Shown here in pieces: positions 38,185 through 46,622 of a stretch of DNA of 64,000 bases. The translations under genes and the position numbers were made by a program. The notes beneath the pieces were generated by a model. It did no database searches, was not told the DNA's origin, and saw only the letters and a program-made list of their open reading frames with translations. This DNA comes from Streptomyces sulphureus DSM 40104 (GTDB taxonomy: Bacteria > Actinomycetota > Actinomycetes > Streptomycetales > Streptomycetaceae). Location: positions 146,798-210,797 of the forward strand of contig NZ_KB905823.1 in assembly GCF_000381025.1 (NCBI RefSeq), written 5' to 3'. Within the stretch, counting starts at the first letter, position 1. The number at the start of each line of letters is the position of its first letter.

Positions 38185-38796
38185 ATGCTGCTGCGGAAGG
38201 CGAACGTGGTCGACGGCGCGCTGGCGCTGCTGGACGACACGGGCCTGGACGGCCTGACCATGCGTAAGCTCGGTGAGGCGCTGGGAGTGCGAGCCGGCGC
38301 CCTGTATCGGCATTTCCCCAGCAAGCAGGCGTTGCTGGACGCCATGGCCGAGCGGATCATGGCGTCGGTCGAAGTCACGCTGGAGCCCGGGCACTGGAGC
38401 GAGCAAGGTGTGGCCCTGGCCGGCCGGCTACGGCACGCTTTGCTGCGCCACCGCGATGGTGCCCGTGTGGTGGCCGGCGCCTACACCGCCGAGGCCCACA
38501 CCGTCCTGTTCGGCAACACTTCGGCTGCCCTGCTCCGCCAAGCCGGGCTCCCGCCTCGGCAGGCGGCGTGGGCGGTCGCGGCGGTCAGCCAATATGTGAT
38601 CGGCCACACGATCGAGGAGCAGGCGCGCGCGGACCTGGTCGAAGGCGGCTTGTGGTCGAAGAAGATGGACGCCTTCACCGAACTCTCGGACGACGTCGCC
38701 CTCTCGGCCTTCGACGCCGATCCGGAAGAACGGTTCGTCTACGGCCTACAGCTCTTTCTCAACGGAATTCGTCATGAACTCTCCACCACCGAATGA
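38185..38796 (+). CDS. TetR-family regulator, tetracycline-repressor type
   Basis: A 203-residue repressor from ATG 38185 (GGACGGAAAGCGGG before it); the in-frame GTG at 38068 lies inside the operator and is not credible. HTH: VVDGALALLDDTGLDGLTMRKLGEALGVRAGALYRHFPSKQALLDAMAERI. The C-terminal half (LRHALLRHRDGARVVAGAYT, GHTIEEQARADL, FVYGLQLFLNGI) is the TetR_C type that binds tetracycline-like or aromatic ligands. It faces the monooxygenase gene and its twin operator. Confidence 0.92.
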   Translation: MLLRKANVVDGALALLDDTGLDGLTMRKLGEALGVRAGALYRHFPSKQALLDAMAERIMASVEVTLEPGHWSEQGVALAGRLRHALLRHRDGARVVAGAYTAEAHTVLFGNTSAALLRQAGLPPRQAAWAVAAVSQYVIGHTIEEQARADLVEGGLWSKKMDAFTELSDDVALSAFDADPEERFVYGLQLFLNGIRHELSTTE

Positions 38797-39149
38797 CCGC
38801 CCCGGTTCGTAAGACCATCTCGCGGCTTCCCGGGCAGTGTCGAGAGCGAAATCGCTTGGCACGAGTGGGCGTCGGGTCCCATGTGACGAGCGGCAGTGTG
38901 CGATACGTGATCAGTTGCTTCTCGCACTCGGCCGGCGTGAGGCAGCCGACTGCGAGAAGTGCCGACCGGGGCCTCGATACCGGCCTCGGCTGGAACGAGG
39001 CTCTACCGGTCGGTCGAGACACGCCCGCTTGTGAACCGGGTTCGCCACCAGGGATCTTTTTTGTGCGGCCAGTAGTCCGTTTCGTGCGAGGGTCGACCCT
39101 TCCTGTCGCCGGGCCATGTCGGCGATCGCTGCGGGCGGCCCCACATCGC
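38797..39149. other. No intact gene recognised
   Basis: A 350-base stretch after the tetR stop. Frames here are short and have no recognisable content; the region leads into a decayed tetR-like copy. Confidence 0.45.
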
Positions 39150-39461
39150 GGTGCGGTGCACCAAGCCGTCCGGGATGAGGGTCGGGCCAGCCGCGAATAC
39201 CGACTCATGGTCGATCGCAGGCATGTCCGCCTGCGGGGCCGAGTCGTTACCGGAGCCGGCGTCCGCCTGCCCCTCCAGCACACTGCCGATCGTGAAACGG
39301 CCGGCGGCCAACATGGCCGTCCGCGCGTCCCGCTCAGTCGCCCCCGAGGTGAGCAGGAAGTTCATCTTGTGGTGCATCCGGCCAAGGTCGCCTGCAGGGG
39401 TGCTGCCCGTGTGGAAGCGTGCGCCATCCCGGCGCAGCAGCAGGGTGCGCCGGAAGCTGTT
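39150..39461 (-). pseudogene. Relic of a TetR-type repressor (C-terminal domain)
   Basis: Minus-strand translation gives SFRRTLLLRRDGARFHTGST followed by FLLTSGATERDARTAMLAAG, RFTIGSVLEGQADAG and then HESVFAAGPTLIPDGLVHR. This is the TetR_C pattern (LLRHRDGARVxAG, FTxGxVLExQA, FExGLxLILDGL). No HTH is found in the same frame, and the upstream frame is arginine-rich nonsense. It looks like the tail of another tetracycline-repressor-like gene, distinct in sequence from the intact one at 38185. Confidence 0.6.
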
Positions 39462-39576
39462 GTCCGGCAATCGATGGCGCCGATCGTCGTCGGGCGTCGG
39501 CAGCGGGGCGGGCGCGTGTAGAGCGAGGGCTGTTCGACAGATCGCGTTGCGTACGGCAGCCGGGTAGGTGGGTGCC

Positions 39577-39744
39577 GTGAGCAGATGGTGCACCGACCAG
39601 GACCGGTTGCAGCGTCTGGGAGAGGTGAGTCTTCGACAGGCTGCACTGGGGCGGCGGTCCTCGCCGATCGGACTCGGCCTCGGGGCACGGAGCCCGCAGG
39701 AGACCGCGGTCGCCGTGGCCGACGAGATCATCACCGCGCAGTGA
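39577..39744 (+). pseudogene. Relic of an XdhC/CoxI-family maturation factor (C-terminus)
   Basis: Fifty-five residues ending in RRSSPIGLGLGARSPQETAV then AVADEIITAQ and a stop match the conserved end of XdhC proteins (L-x-APIGLDLGARTPEETAVSIxAEI). XdhC inserts sulphurated molybdenum cofactor into xanthine-dehydrogenase-type enzymes, and such an enzyme is encoded at 41332-45787. The rest of the gene is missing. The match is short, so the call is tentative. Confidence 0.45.
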
Positions 39745-40050
39745 GGCGGAACCGGCCGGCGGCTGTGCCAGAGCCGCATGCCGATCCTCCGCCGGGCGCC
39801 GCCCCGCGACGGAGAGCCCATCTCGGGTAGCTGCCATGACTGCTGAGCGCGCCGGCACGCGGAAAACGGAAAACTGTATGCTTCGCATGGTCGTTACTCG
39901 CCGACAGCGTCATCCGTCTTCCCGACCCGGCCTGTCGGGCGGAGGAAGATAAGGGGAGCGCTGTGGCGAGGCAAGCGGTCAGCGGGGACGGCCCGGAAGG
40001 ATTCAGGACACCGGGCACCAGTCGTCACCGCCCGAATCCGCAACCGCAGT
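39745..40050. other. No gene recognised
   Basis: About 300 bases between the XdhC-like piece and the GntR relic. No coding frame or repeat could be supported. Confidence 0.4.
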
Positions 40051-40678
40051 GTGGTACGGACGCCGGGGCCAAGAGCCGAGCTACCCGTGTACGAGCCGAC
40101 CGACGGACTCGGCGTGAGCCGCGTTACCGTTCCCCGAAGCTGTCCGGCAGCTCGAGGTGGAGTCCTTGGTGGACAGCCTGCTGCGCCATGGCACCGTCGT
40201 ACGTCTGATGAGCCCCCGCCTCCTTCGGGACTCGTTCGACATCCTGCGGGCCATCGAGCCGATCGCGGCGCGGCACGCGGCCGAGTCCGACGACGGGACG
40301 ATCAGCGCCTCGATGCAGCAGTGGCCGGAAGACATGCAGGAGTTGGCCGAGAAACGGGTGCCGCGGGTGTCGGAGGCGATGCTGCATGCCCATCGTGAGT
40401 CCCACCTCACGCTCTTCAGGGCCGCGGGCGGAGAGGGGCTGCAGCGCCACCTGTGCATGTTGTGGAACACCTGCGAGCGGTGTGTGACGAACAGCCTCTC
40501 CAAGCACGGGCGGCAGGCCGCGGCAGCGCGAGAGCATGCCGACTCGGCGCGGTGCCTTCAGGAGTGCGACTCGGGCGGTACGGCGAACGTACTGCCTCGG
40601 CACCTTGAGGCGAACCGTGCCGGGTCTTCGGACCATCTCACCGAACGGGTGGCGCAGTCCTGCCCGCAGGCCCCCTGA
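40051..40678 (+). pseudogene. Frameshifted GntR/FadR-type regulator
   Basis: Frame 1 gives the end of a winged HTH, EPTDGLGVSRVTV, and then turns to nonsense (PRSCPAARGG). Frame 2 takes over as PEAVRQLEVESLVDSLLRHG, TVVRLMS and then an FCD-like helical domain (RDSFDILRAIEPIAARHAAE, HRESHLTLFRAAGGEGLQ). Removing one C from the run at 40132-40135 would rejoin SRVTVPEAVRQLE, the usual SRxTVREAVRxLE. The start and first HTH helix are also missing or changed. A separate, intact GntR follows at 40710. Confidence 0.7.
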
Positions 40679-40709
40679 TCCTGATTCGGGAATGACGTGG
40701 AGGTTGTCC

Positions 40710-41393
40710 GTGACAGATGGCCGAGAAGAACAGTCGTCCGCTGCTCAGCGCGCCTACGCCGAGATCGCCGAGCGCATGGCCTCGGGTGAGCTGCGCCCCG
40801 GCATCTGGTTGCGGGAAGAGTCCCTGGCCGCCTCGATGGGGATCAGTCGCACGCCGGTGCGGGAGGCGCTGCGCAAACTCAACTCCGAGGGGCTCGTGCG
40901 GATCGAGCGCTACCGAGGCGCTCAAGTCGTGGAGTGGAGCCCCGAGCAGGTCGCTGAGATCTACGGGCTGCGCGCGGTCATCGAGGGCTACGTGGCAGCG
41001 GTCGCCACGCAGAACATCACCGAAGACATCCTGAGCAAACTCGAAGCCAACCTCGTCGACTACGACCGGGCGATCGCGGAAGGGGGCGCCGCGGCCAGAC
41101 AGCGGGCGGCCACTTTGAACAACGAGTTCCATGCGACGTTGCTGGAGGCCACCGGCAACAACGCTCTCATCCACTTGCTCACCGGTGTGCTCGGTCTGGC
41201 ACTGGTGCGCCGTACGTTCCTCCGCTACACCGAACGCGACCTTGCGCGCAGCGCCGAGCATCACAGGCAACTGATCGAGGCGCTGCAACGAAGGGACGCA
41301 ACATCGGCGGAGATGATTATGAAAATTCATATCAGGGCTGCGCAGCAGGCAGTGCTGGAGCAGCAGGAGCGTGACGCCCGCGCAGACGGGTGA
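40710..41393 (+). CDS. GntR-family regulator (FadR/FCD subfamily)
   Basis: A 227-residue regulator from GTG 40710, chosen for GGAGG six bases upstream; ATG 40692 is an alternative. Winged HTH: AYAEIAERMASGELRPGIWLREESLAASMGISRTPVREALRKLNSEGLVRIERYRGAQVVEW; then an FCD domain (IYGLRAVIEGYVAAVA, NNEFHATLLEATGN, EHHRQLIEALQRRD) with the His residues that hold a metal. It is convergent with the coxG gene and overlaps its 3' end by 62 bases. The cox-type operon is the natural target. Confidence 0.92.
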   Translation: MTDGREEQSSAAQRAYAEIAERMASGELRPGIWLREESLAASMGISRTPVREALRKLNSEGLVRIERYRGAQVVEWSPEQVAEIYGLRAVIEGYVAAVATQNITEDILSKLEANLVDYDRAIAEGGAAARQRAATLNNEFHATLLEATGNNALIHLLTGVLGLALVRRTFLRYTERDLARSAEHHRQLIEALQRRDATSAEMIMKIHIRAAQQAVLEQQERDARADG

Positions 41394-42009
41394 CGAGCCA
41401 TGCCGACAGTGCACCGCCCACGAAGGCTGCGGCCACCGGTGCGTAGCGACGGGCGCAGGGCCATGTGAAGGCGAGCGCGTTCAGCTCCGAGCCGCCGGAC
41501 CCGGTGTCGGCCAGGCCGGCGGTAGAAGGGGGGACCTGCGGGCCGGAGGCGTTGGTCGGCTGTCCTTCAGTCAGCAGCGCTTCGAGGTTGTCGGCGAACT
41601 GACCGATGATCCGGGCTCCGACGTCCGCCATGGCGCTGCGCCCGAACTGTGCGACCTTGCCGGTGATCTGCAACTGGGTGTTCACCACGACGCGGGTCCT
41701 GTTGCTGCCTTCGGGTACCAGGTCGACGGTGACAGCGGCTTCAGCGGAACCCTTCCCACTGCTCTCGTTGCCGCCTGCGTCGAGCACCATGCGGTGCTTG
41801 TCCGCGTCCCGCTCGCGGAAGGTCGCCGTGCCGCCGTAACTGACTTTGATGGGCCCGACCTTGACCGCCACCGTCCCCTCGTAGGACCCGTCGTCCTTCT
41901 CGGTGACGCTCGCGCCGGGCATGCAGGGGGCGATCCTGGGAACGTCGGTCAGCAGGCCCCATGCCTCTTCCGGGGCGGCCGATACTACGAACTCGTTGTT
42001 GAACTCCAT
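41332..42009 (-). CDS. coxG: CoxG-like SRPBCC protein
   Basis: A 225-residue protein: MEFNNEFVVSAAPEEAWGLLTDVPRIAPCMPGA, YEGTVAVKVGPIKVSYGGTATF and GKVAQFGRSAMADVGARIIGQFADNLEA are typical of CoxG, a START-fold protein that tethers or helps mature molybdenum hydroxylases. The C-terminus adds a Pro/Ser linker and a hydrophobic segment (APVAAAFVGGALSAWLVT) with a basic end, as in membrane-anchoring CoxG proteins. Last gene of the operon; three bases separate it from the iron-sulphur subunit gene. Confidence 0.9.
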   Translation of the reverse strand: MEFNNEFVVSAAPEEAWGLLTDVPRIAPCMPGASVTEKDDGSYEGTVAVKVGPIKVSYGGTATFRERDADKHRMVLDAGGNESSGKGSAEAAVTVDLVPEGSNRTRVVVNTQLQITGKVAQFGRSAMADVGARIIGQFADNLEALLTEGQPTNASGPQVPPSTAGLADTGSGGSELNALAFTWPCARRYAPVAAAFVGGALSAWLVTRLRGRHAPAAPALPAAQP

Positions 42010-42012
42010 GCT

Positions 42013-42522
42013 TCACTCCTCGTCGTTCCATGTGGCTGTCGCTGCCTCTTCGGCGGCGATGCCGCGTTCCAGTGCCTCCCCGACAGCGCTGACGATGCCG
42101 TTGTAGCCGGTGCAGCGGCAGATGTTGCCGGACATGGCGACGCTGACCTCTTCCCGGTCGAGAGGCTGCCGTGCGCACACCAGGTGGTGGCCGGAGAGCA
42201 GCATCCCGGGCGTGCAGAAGCCGCACTGGAGGGCGCCGTGCCGGGAGAAGGCGTCTCGCAACCGGTCCGCGTCCGGTCCTTCGAGGCCCTCGATCGTCAC
42301 CACGTCGCTGCCCTCGCAGGCCCCGGCCAGAGTGAGGCAGGCCCGCATCGGCAGTCCGTCGACCATGACGGTGCAGGCCCCGCACACGCCCTGCTCACAG
42401 CCCAAGTGCAGGCCCGTGAGGCCGAGTTGGTCGCGAAGCAGGTCGGCGAGGGTGGTGCGGCCGGCCGTTCGCGCCGTATGCGCTCGGCCGTTGACCTTCA
42501 TCCGGACCGTGATCTCGTTCAT
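42013..42522 (-). CDS. coxS: Molybdenum hydroxylase iron-sulphur subunit
   Basis: A 169-residue small subunit with two [2Fe-2S] sites: the plant-ferredoxin-type CEQGVCGACTVMVDG plus later Cys, and the helical CGFCTPGMLLSGHHL ... GNICRCTGYNGIV. It passes electrons from the molybdenum centre to FAD. The start overlaps the stop of the FAD subunit gene by four bases. Confidence 0.95.
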   Translation of the reverse strand: MNEITVRMKVNGRAHTARTAGRTTLADLLRDQLGLTGLHLGCEQGVCGACTVMVDGLPMRACLTLAGACEGSDVVTIEGLEGPDADRLRDAFSRHGALQCGFCTPGMLLSGHHLVCARQPLDREEVSVAMSGNICRCTGYNGIVSAVGEALERGIAAEEAATATWNDEE

Positions 42523-43391
42523 GCGGTGTCATCCCTCTCTGCAGCCCGCAGCGCCCGATGCACCGTGACCGCGTGCAGCTGCAGTGCGTGCCGCCCGGTG
42601 GAATCGATGGCCGAGAGGTCCTGACCGATATCGGCTGCGAGAGGCTCGACGAGTCGCACGGGCGCGAGATCAGCGGACGACTTGCCGTGTACGGCCGCTT
42701 CGGTACCGCTCAAACGGAGTGGGCGATCGGTCGCCGCGCCGAGCCACAGCTCCACCTCCTGCCAGGAACCGTGTGCATTCCCCTCGCCGCGGGCGACGGC
42801 CATCGAGTCGGCGAACTCGCCGGGCTTACGACACATCTTGTGCATCCCCCAGCGTGCCGTCGGCGTGAGGCTCGGCACTTCCACCTCGGTTATCAGCTCG
42901 TCCGCTTCAAGGACGGTGGTGAAGAAGCCGAGCAGAAGTTCCCGTACGGGGATGGTGCGCGTCCCGCGTGCGGACCGGGCGTGCACGGCAGCGTCCAAAG
43001 CGGACATGACCGTGGGCCACTCGGCGGCGGAGTCGCTGTGCGCGAGGCTCCCGCCGACCGTGCCGCGGTTGCGGATCGCCGGGTAGCCGATGCCGGCGGC
43101 GGCGTGCGGCAGCAGACCCCGGGTGACGTCCGGCACTAGTTCGTGCTCGAACATCATGTGGGTGGTGGTTGCCCCGTAGCGTGCGCCGGTGGGTGTCTTC
43201 CGGCTGCTGCGCAGCTCTTCGACGCCGGTGAGGTCGATCAGCGTCTCCGGCTCGGCCAGCCGCATGTTCATGAGGGGGACCAGGCTCTGTCCACCGGCGA
43301 TGACCTTGCCGTCGTCTCCGGCGTCGGTGAGCAGTTTGATCGCTTCGTCGACGGTGGTGGGGCGGTGGTACTGGAAGTCGGGTGCTTTCAT
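42519..43391 (-). CDS. coxM: Molybdenum hydroxylase FAD subunit
   Basis: A 290-residue medium subunit, ATG 43391, overlapping the large-subunit stop by four bases. FAD-binding motifs KVIAGGQSLVPLMNMRLA and IRNRGTVGGSLAHSDSAAEWP are intact, followed by a CO_deh_flav_C-type domain. It takes electrons from the iron-sulphur subunit and gives them to an acceptor. Confidence 0.95.
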   Translation of the reverse strand: MKAPDFQYHRPTTVDEAIKLLTDAGDDGKVIAGGQSLVPLMNMRLAEPETLIDLTGVEELRSSRKTPTGARYGATTTHMMFEHELVPDVTRGLLPHAAAGIGYPAIRNRGTVGGSLAHSDSAAEWPTVMSALDAAVHARSARGTRTIPVRELLLGFFTTVLEADELITEVEVPSLTPTARWGMHKMCRKPGEFADSMAVARGEGNAHGSWQEVELWLGAATDRPLRLSGTEAAVHGKSSADLAPVRLVEPLAADIGQDLSAIDSTGRHALQLHAVTVHRALRAAERDDTA

Positions 43392-45787
43392 CGGGTCGCC
43401 TCCCGCGTCGCCTGGTTCGAGGCCTCGGCAGTCGTCGCGCTGAGCTGGAGCGCCGTCCATACCCGCTCCGGAGTCATGGGGGTCTCGTTGACTTGCGTGC
43501 CGTACTCGCGCAGGGCGTCCCGGACGGCGTTGGCGATGGCCGCGGGCGGCGGAATGGCTCCGCCCTCGCCGGCGCCCTTGACGCCGAATGCGGTGTGCGG
43601 CGACGGCGTCGCCATGTGCTCGATCTTGATGTGCGGGACTTCCGTGGCCCCCGGCAGCAGGTAGTCCAGGAAGCTCGTCGACTTCGGCTGCCCGTCGGCG
43701 TCGTGCACGATCTCTTCCAGGAGGGCGTTGCCGATGCCCTGCGCGATGCCGCCGATGATCTGACCGTCGACGATGCGCGGGTTCACCACCGTGCCGCAGT
43801 CCTCGACGGCGGCGTAGTCGAGGAGCTTCACCGCCCCGGTGTCCAGGTCCACTTCCACCACAGCCACCTGGGTGGCGTAGGTGAACGCTCCGGTCTGTAC
43901 CTCCGGACGGTAGTAGTGGGTGACCTCGAGCCCGGCCTCGACGCCCGGCACGTGGTCGGGGGTGAAGAGGAACTCCTTCGCCAGCCGCGCGTAAGTGACC
44001 GAGTCCTTCTTGCCCACCACGGCGTGGTCGCGCAGGACCGTGTTGTCGACCGGCTCGTCCAGCAGCACGGCACCGATACGCTTGACCTTCTCCGCCAGCG
44101 CCAGGGCGGCACCGTGGGTGGCTCCGCCCGCCATCACCATGGTGCGGGAGGCGAAGGTACCGTCGCCCCGCGGGGTCATGGCGGTGTCGCCGTGCGACAC
44201 GGTGACGTGGTCCAGGTCGACATCGAAGACCTCGCTGACGACCTGCGCCAGCGTGGTCTCCGACCCCTGTCCGTGTGTCTTGATACCGACGCTCAGGGTG
44301 AAACTCCCGGTGGCGTCCATGGCCAGCCGCGCACCCTCCGTACCGATGGTGACCGCCAGCCCGCGCGCGGCCCATTCGAGGCAACCATGGGCGGTCTGTT
44401 CGGTGAAGGAGCCGTAGCCGATGCCGATGCGCCGACGTGCCGAAGCGGGCAGGGCTCTCTGGCGCTTGCGCCACGCGTCGTGCTCGATGAGGGCGGTGGC
44501 GCGGCGTACGGCCTCGGGGTAATCGCCGCTGTCATAGACCTTGTTGGCGGCGGAAACGTACGGCATCTCCTCGCTGCGCACCATGTTCTTGATGCGCACC
44601 TCGTATGGCTCCATGCCCAGTTCGTGGGCGAGTTCGTCGATCGTGCGCTCGATGCTGAAGGCTGCTGCAGGCCGGGCAACGCCCCGGTACGGGCCCGAAG
44701 GGGTCTTGTTGCTGGCCAGGCTGCGGGTGCGGAAGCGGTAGTTGTGCAACCGGTACGGTCCGGGGATCATCGCCGAAGCCATCGTCGCGTCCATCGTGGC
44801 CGTCCACGGATGCACCGAGTAGGCGCCGCTGTTGACGAGGATGTCCGCCTCCACCCCCAGCAGCGTGCCGTCGGCCGCCGCGTACGCGGTGATCCGGTGC
44901 CGATGGTCCCGCGCCTGGGTGGAGGCGACCTGGGCCTCCGAGCGATCCTCCACCCAGCGCACCGGGTGGTCGACCTGGGTGGCGATCGCGGCGAGCGTGA
45001 TCTCCTCCGGATAGACCGAGCACTTGGCGCCGAACCCGCCTCCCATGTCTGTGGCGATCACGCGCACACTTCGGGCCTCCATGCCGAGTTGGAGGGCGAT
45101 CATGTCGCGGATCATGTGCGGGGTCTGCGTGGACGACCACACCACGAGCTCGCCGGTCGATCGGTTGTAGTGGGCGATCACACCCCGTGTCTCCAGCGGC
45201 ACGACGGCCTGCCGGTGCAGCGTGTACTCGCGGGTGACGGTGACGTCGGCCTCGCGGGCAGCCGCATCCACCTCGCCCACTTCGCCAGCGGTGGTGGCGA
45301 AGATGTTGTCCGGCCAGTCGTCGTGCACTTTCGGGGCGTCCGGGGCCAAAGCCGCGGCGAAGTCGACCACGGCCGGGAGCGGTTCGAGGTCCACGCCCAC
45401 TCGCGCGGCGACGTCCTCCGCCTCTGCCCGGGTGCCGGCGATGGCGAGGGCGACCGGCTCACCGACGTACCGGACCTTGTCCTCGGCCAGATTGGGCAGC
45501 GCCGCGGCACGGAACCCCTCCAGGGTCGAGGTCGCCGTCAAGGGCTCGGCGAACGGACCGAGCCGCGCCGCGGTCCACACTGCCTCACGGTCCGTCTGCG
45601 GCACCGAAATCCCGCGAATCCTGCCGTGCGCAACCTGACTGCGTACGAAGGCGACCTCGCGCAGCCCGGGTAGCTGAATGTCGGCGACGAAGTACCCCCG
45701 GCCCGCCATGTGCCGGGAGTCCTCTCGGCGAGGCGCCATTGCCCCGACCCCGTGTCGCCGTACGGAGACGGCTTCCTCAGCGCTCAT
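43388..45787 (-). CDS. coxL: Molybdenum hydroxylase large subunit, CoxL form II type
   Basis: A 799-residue catalytic subunit, ATG 45787 with TGAGGTGAGC before it. It has the aldehyde-oxidase hammerhead domain first and the molybdopterin-binding domain second: ATDMGGGFGAKCSVYPEE, KTPSGPYRGVARPAAAFSIE, THGQGSETTLAQV, GVKGAGEGGAIPPPAAIANAV (with the catalytic Glu). The active-site loop PYRGVAR resembles the form II AYRGAGR and lacks the Cys of true CO dehydrogenases (AYxCSFR). The enzyme therefore hydroxylates some aldehyde or heteroaromatic ring, unlikely CO. First gene of coxL-M-S-G. Confidence 0.93.
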   Translation of the reverse strand: MSAEEAVSVRRHGVGAMAPRREDSRHMAGRGYFVADIQLPGLREVAFVRSQVAHGRIRGISVPQTDREAVWTAARLGPFAEPLTATSTLEGFRAAALPNLAEDKVRYVGEPVALAIAGTRAEAEDVAARVGVDLEPLPAVVDFAAALAPDAPKVHDDWPDNIFATTAGEVGEVDAAAREADVTVTREYTLHRQAVVPLETRGVIAHYNRSTGELVVWSSTQTPHMIRDMIALQLGMEARSVRVIATDMGGGFGAKCSVYPEEITLAAIATQVDHPVRWVEDRSEAQVASTQARDHRHRITAYAAADGTLLGVEADILVNSGAYSVHPWTATMDATMASAMIPGPYRLHNYRFRTRSLASNKTPSGPYRGVARPAAAFSIERTIDELAHELGMEPYEVRIKNMVRSEEMPYVSAANKVYDSGDYPEAVRRATALIEHDAWRKRQRALPASARRRIGIGYGSFTEQTAHGCLEWAARGLAVTIGTEGARLAMDATGSFTLSVGIKTHGQGSETTLAQVVSEVFDVDLDHVTVSHGDTAMTPRGDGTFASRTMVMAGGATHGAALALAEKVKRIGAVLLDEPVDNTVLRDHAVVGKKDSVTYARLAKEFLFTPDHVPGVEAGLEVTHYYRPEVQTGAFTYATQVAVVEVDLDTGAVKLLDYAAVEDCGTVVNPRIVDGQIIGGIAQGIGNALLEEIVHDADGQPKSTSFLDYLLPGATEVPHIKIEHMATPSPHTAFGVKGAGEGGAIPPPAAIANAVRDALREYGTQVNETPMTPERVWTALQLSATTAEASNQATREATR

Positions 45788-45838
45788 CCGGCTCACCTCA
45801 CTCGTGGTGGTCCACTGCGACCACCGAGACGCAAAAAC

Positions 45839-45847
45839 CGTATACAA
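45839..45847. promoter_or_regulatory. GTATAC-centred site 1 (CGTATACAA)
   Basis: Fifty-two bases upstream of the coxL start. It is the exact reverse complement of site 2 at 46158. GTATAC cores are common in operators of FCD-type GntR regulators, and one such regulator is encoded at 40710. Confidence 0.4.
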
Positions 45848-46157
45848 GAAGAGAGCACAGGACAACGGCGGTGGCACATTCCGAGGGGTAGCGTTGGTTG
45901 CTTCCTGCCGCGCCGGATCGGCTGGTCGCGCGGGCCGGCGAGAGGTCGACACCAGCCCGCCGCGCACCTTCGCGTAGAGGTCTCCCCAGGAGCTTGCCCG
46001 AGAAAAACCGAGTTGGGGTTTCGGCGACGCGCTTGGTGCCACTGCAGGCGCGATGCGCGTGAAGAAGCCTATTTGCTCGTTGCGCAAGCATTTGACGCGT
46101 TCCTGCAGCTGCGCGTCTACCTCCGGCCTCGCGAGGGCCGAGGCGTCCAGTCGTGTT

Positions 46158-46166
46158 TTGTATACG
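46158..46166. promoter_or_regulatory. GTATAC-centred site 2 (TTGTATACG)
   Basis: The reverse complement of site 1, 319 bases away in the same gap. Two such sites could allow looping or mark a second promoter. Assignment to the GntR regulator is inference. Confidence 0.35.
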
Positions 46167-46622
46167 ACTCGGCGCTACCCGGTGCGACCACATCTTCCGC
46201 CACGGTCCCATCGCCAGGAGTGATGCCGTGTGAGCAGGACGAGCGGGCCGCTGTGCCGGGCGAGCTGAGCACCGAGGAATTACCGCTTGCCGGGATACGC
46301 GCTGACGACGGTTTGTCGAAGGGGGAGGCCACTGGGGTCTGTGGCACCGACATGGCCGGATGTCACCGGGGGCGGCTAACCCCGCCAACGGCTCCGTGCC
46401 CATTCTGACCCTTCCCCTGGTGGCGGGATGAGCCGGTGGCAGGCGAGCGACCAGCCCAACTCGTCGTCGTGGCCTCGCGGGGCAGGGCGATCGCGCCTTG
46501 CGCGGCAAGGGGAAGTTTTGGGGCTTGGAACCTGCACGTCATACGGCCTGTGACGTTTGCTTGGTTGCGTATGTGCTGAATAGTGTGGCCCGGTACTGGC
46601 GTCCGTTCGTGGGGAGTGCTGG

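Larger units (their letters stand above)
45788..46622. other. Long promoter region of the coxL operon; no gene recognised
   Basis: An 835-base gap between the divergent coxL and rodA-type genes. The long minus-strand frame here is arginine- and serine-rich without family features and is rejected. It holds the two GTATAC-centred sites listed separately and must contain both promoters; a run near 46555-46600 (TTGCTTGGTTGCGT and the AT-richer bases after it) may be the rodA promoter. Confidence 0.5.

Noticed and set aside
39503..39538. SVEQPSLYTR on the minus strand as the HTH of the decayed tetR copy
   Set aside because: Suggestive, but too close to the C-terminal piece for a normal TetR layout unless a deletion is assumed.
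43388..45787. Carbon monoxide dehydrogenase large subunit (form I)
   Set aside because: The active-site loop is PYRGVAR and lacks the Cys of the form I AYxCSFR motif.
45798..46508. A 236-residue minus-strand frame upstream of coxL
   Set aside because: Composition is Arg/Ser/Pro-rich without motifs, and it crosses the likely promoter region.
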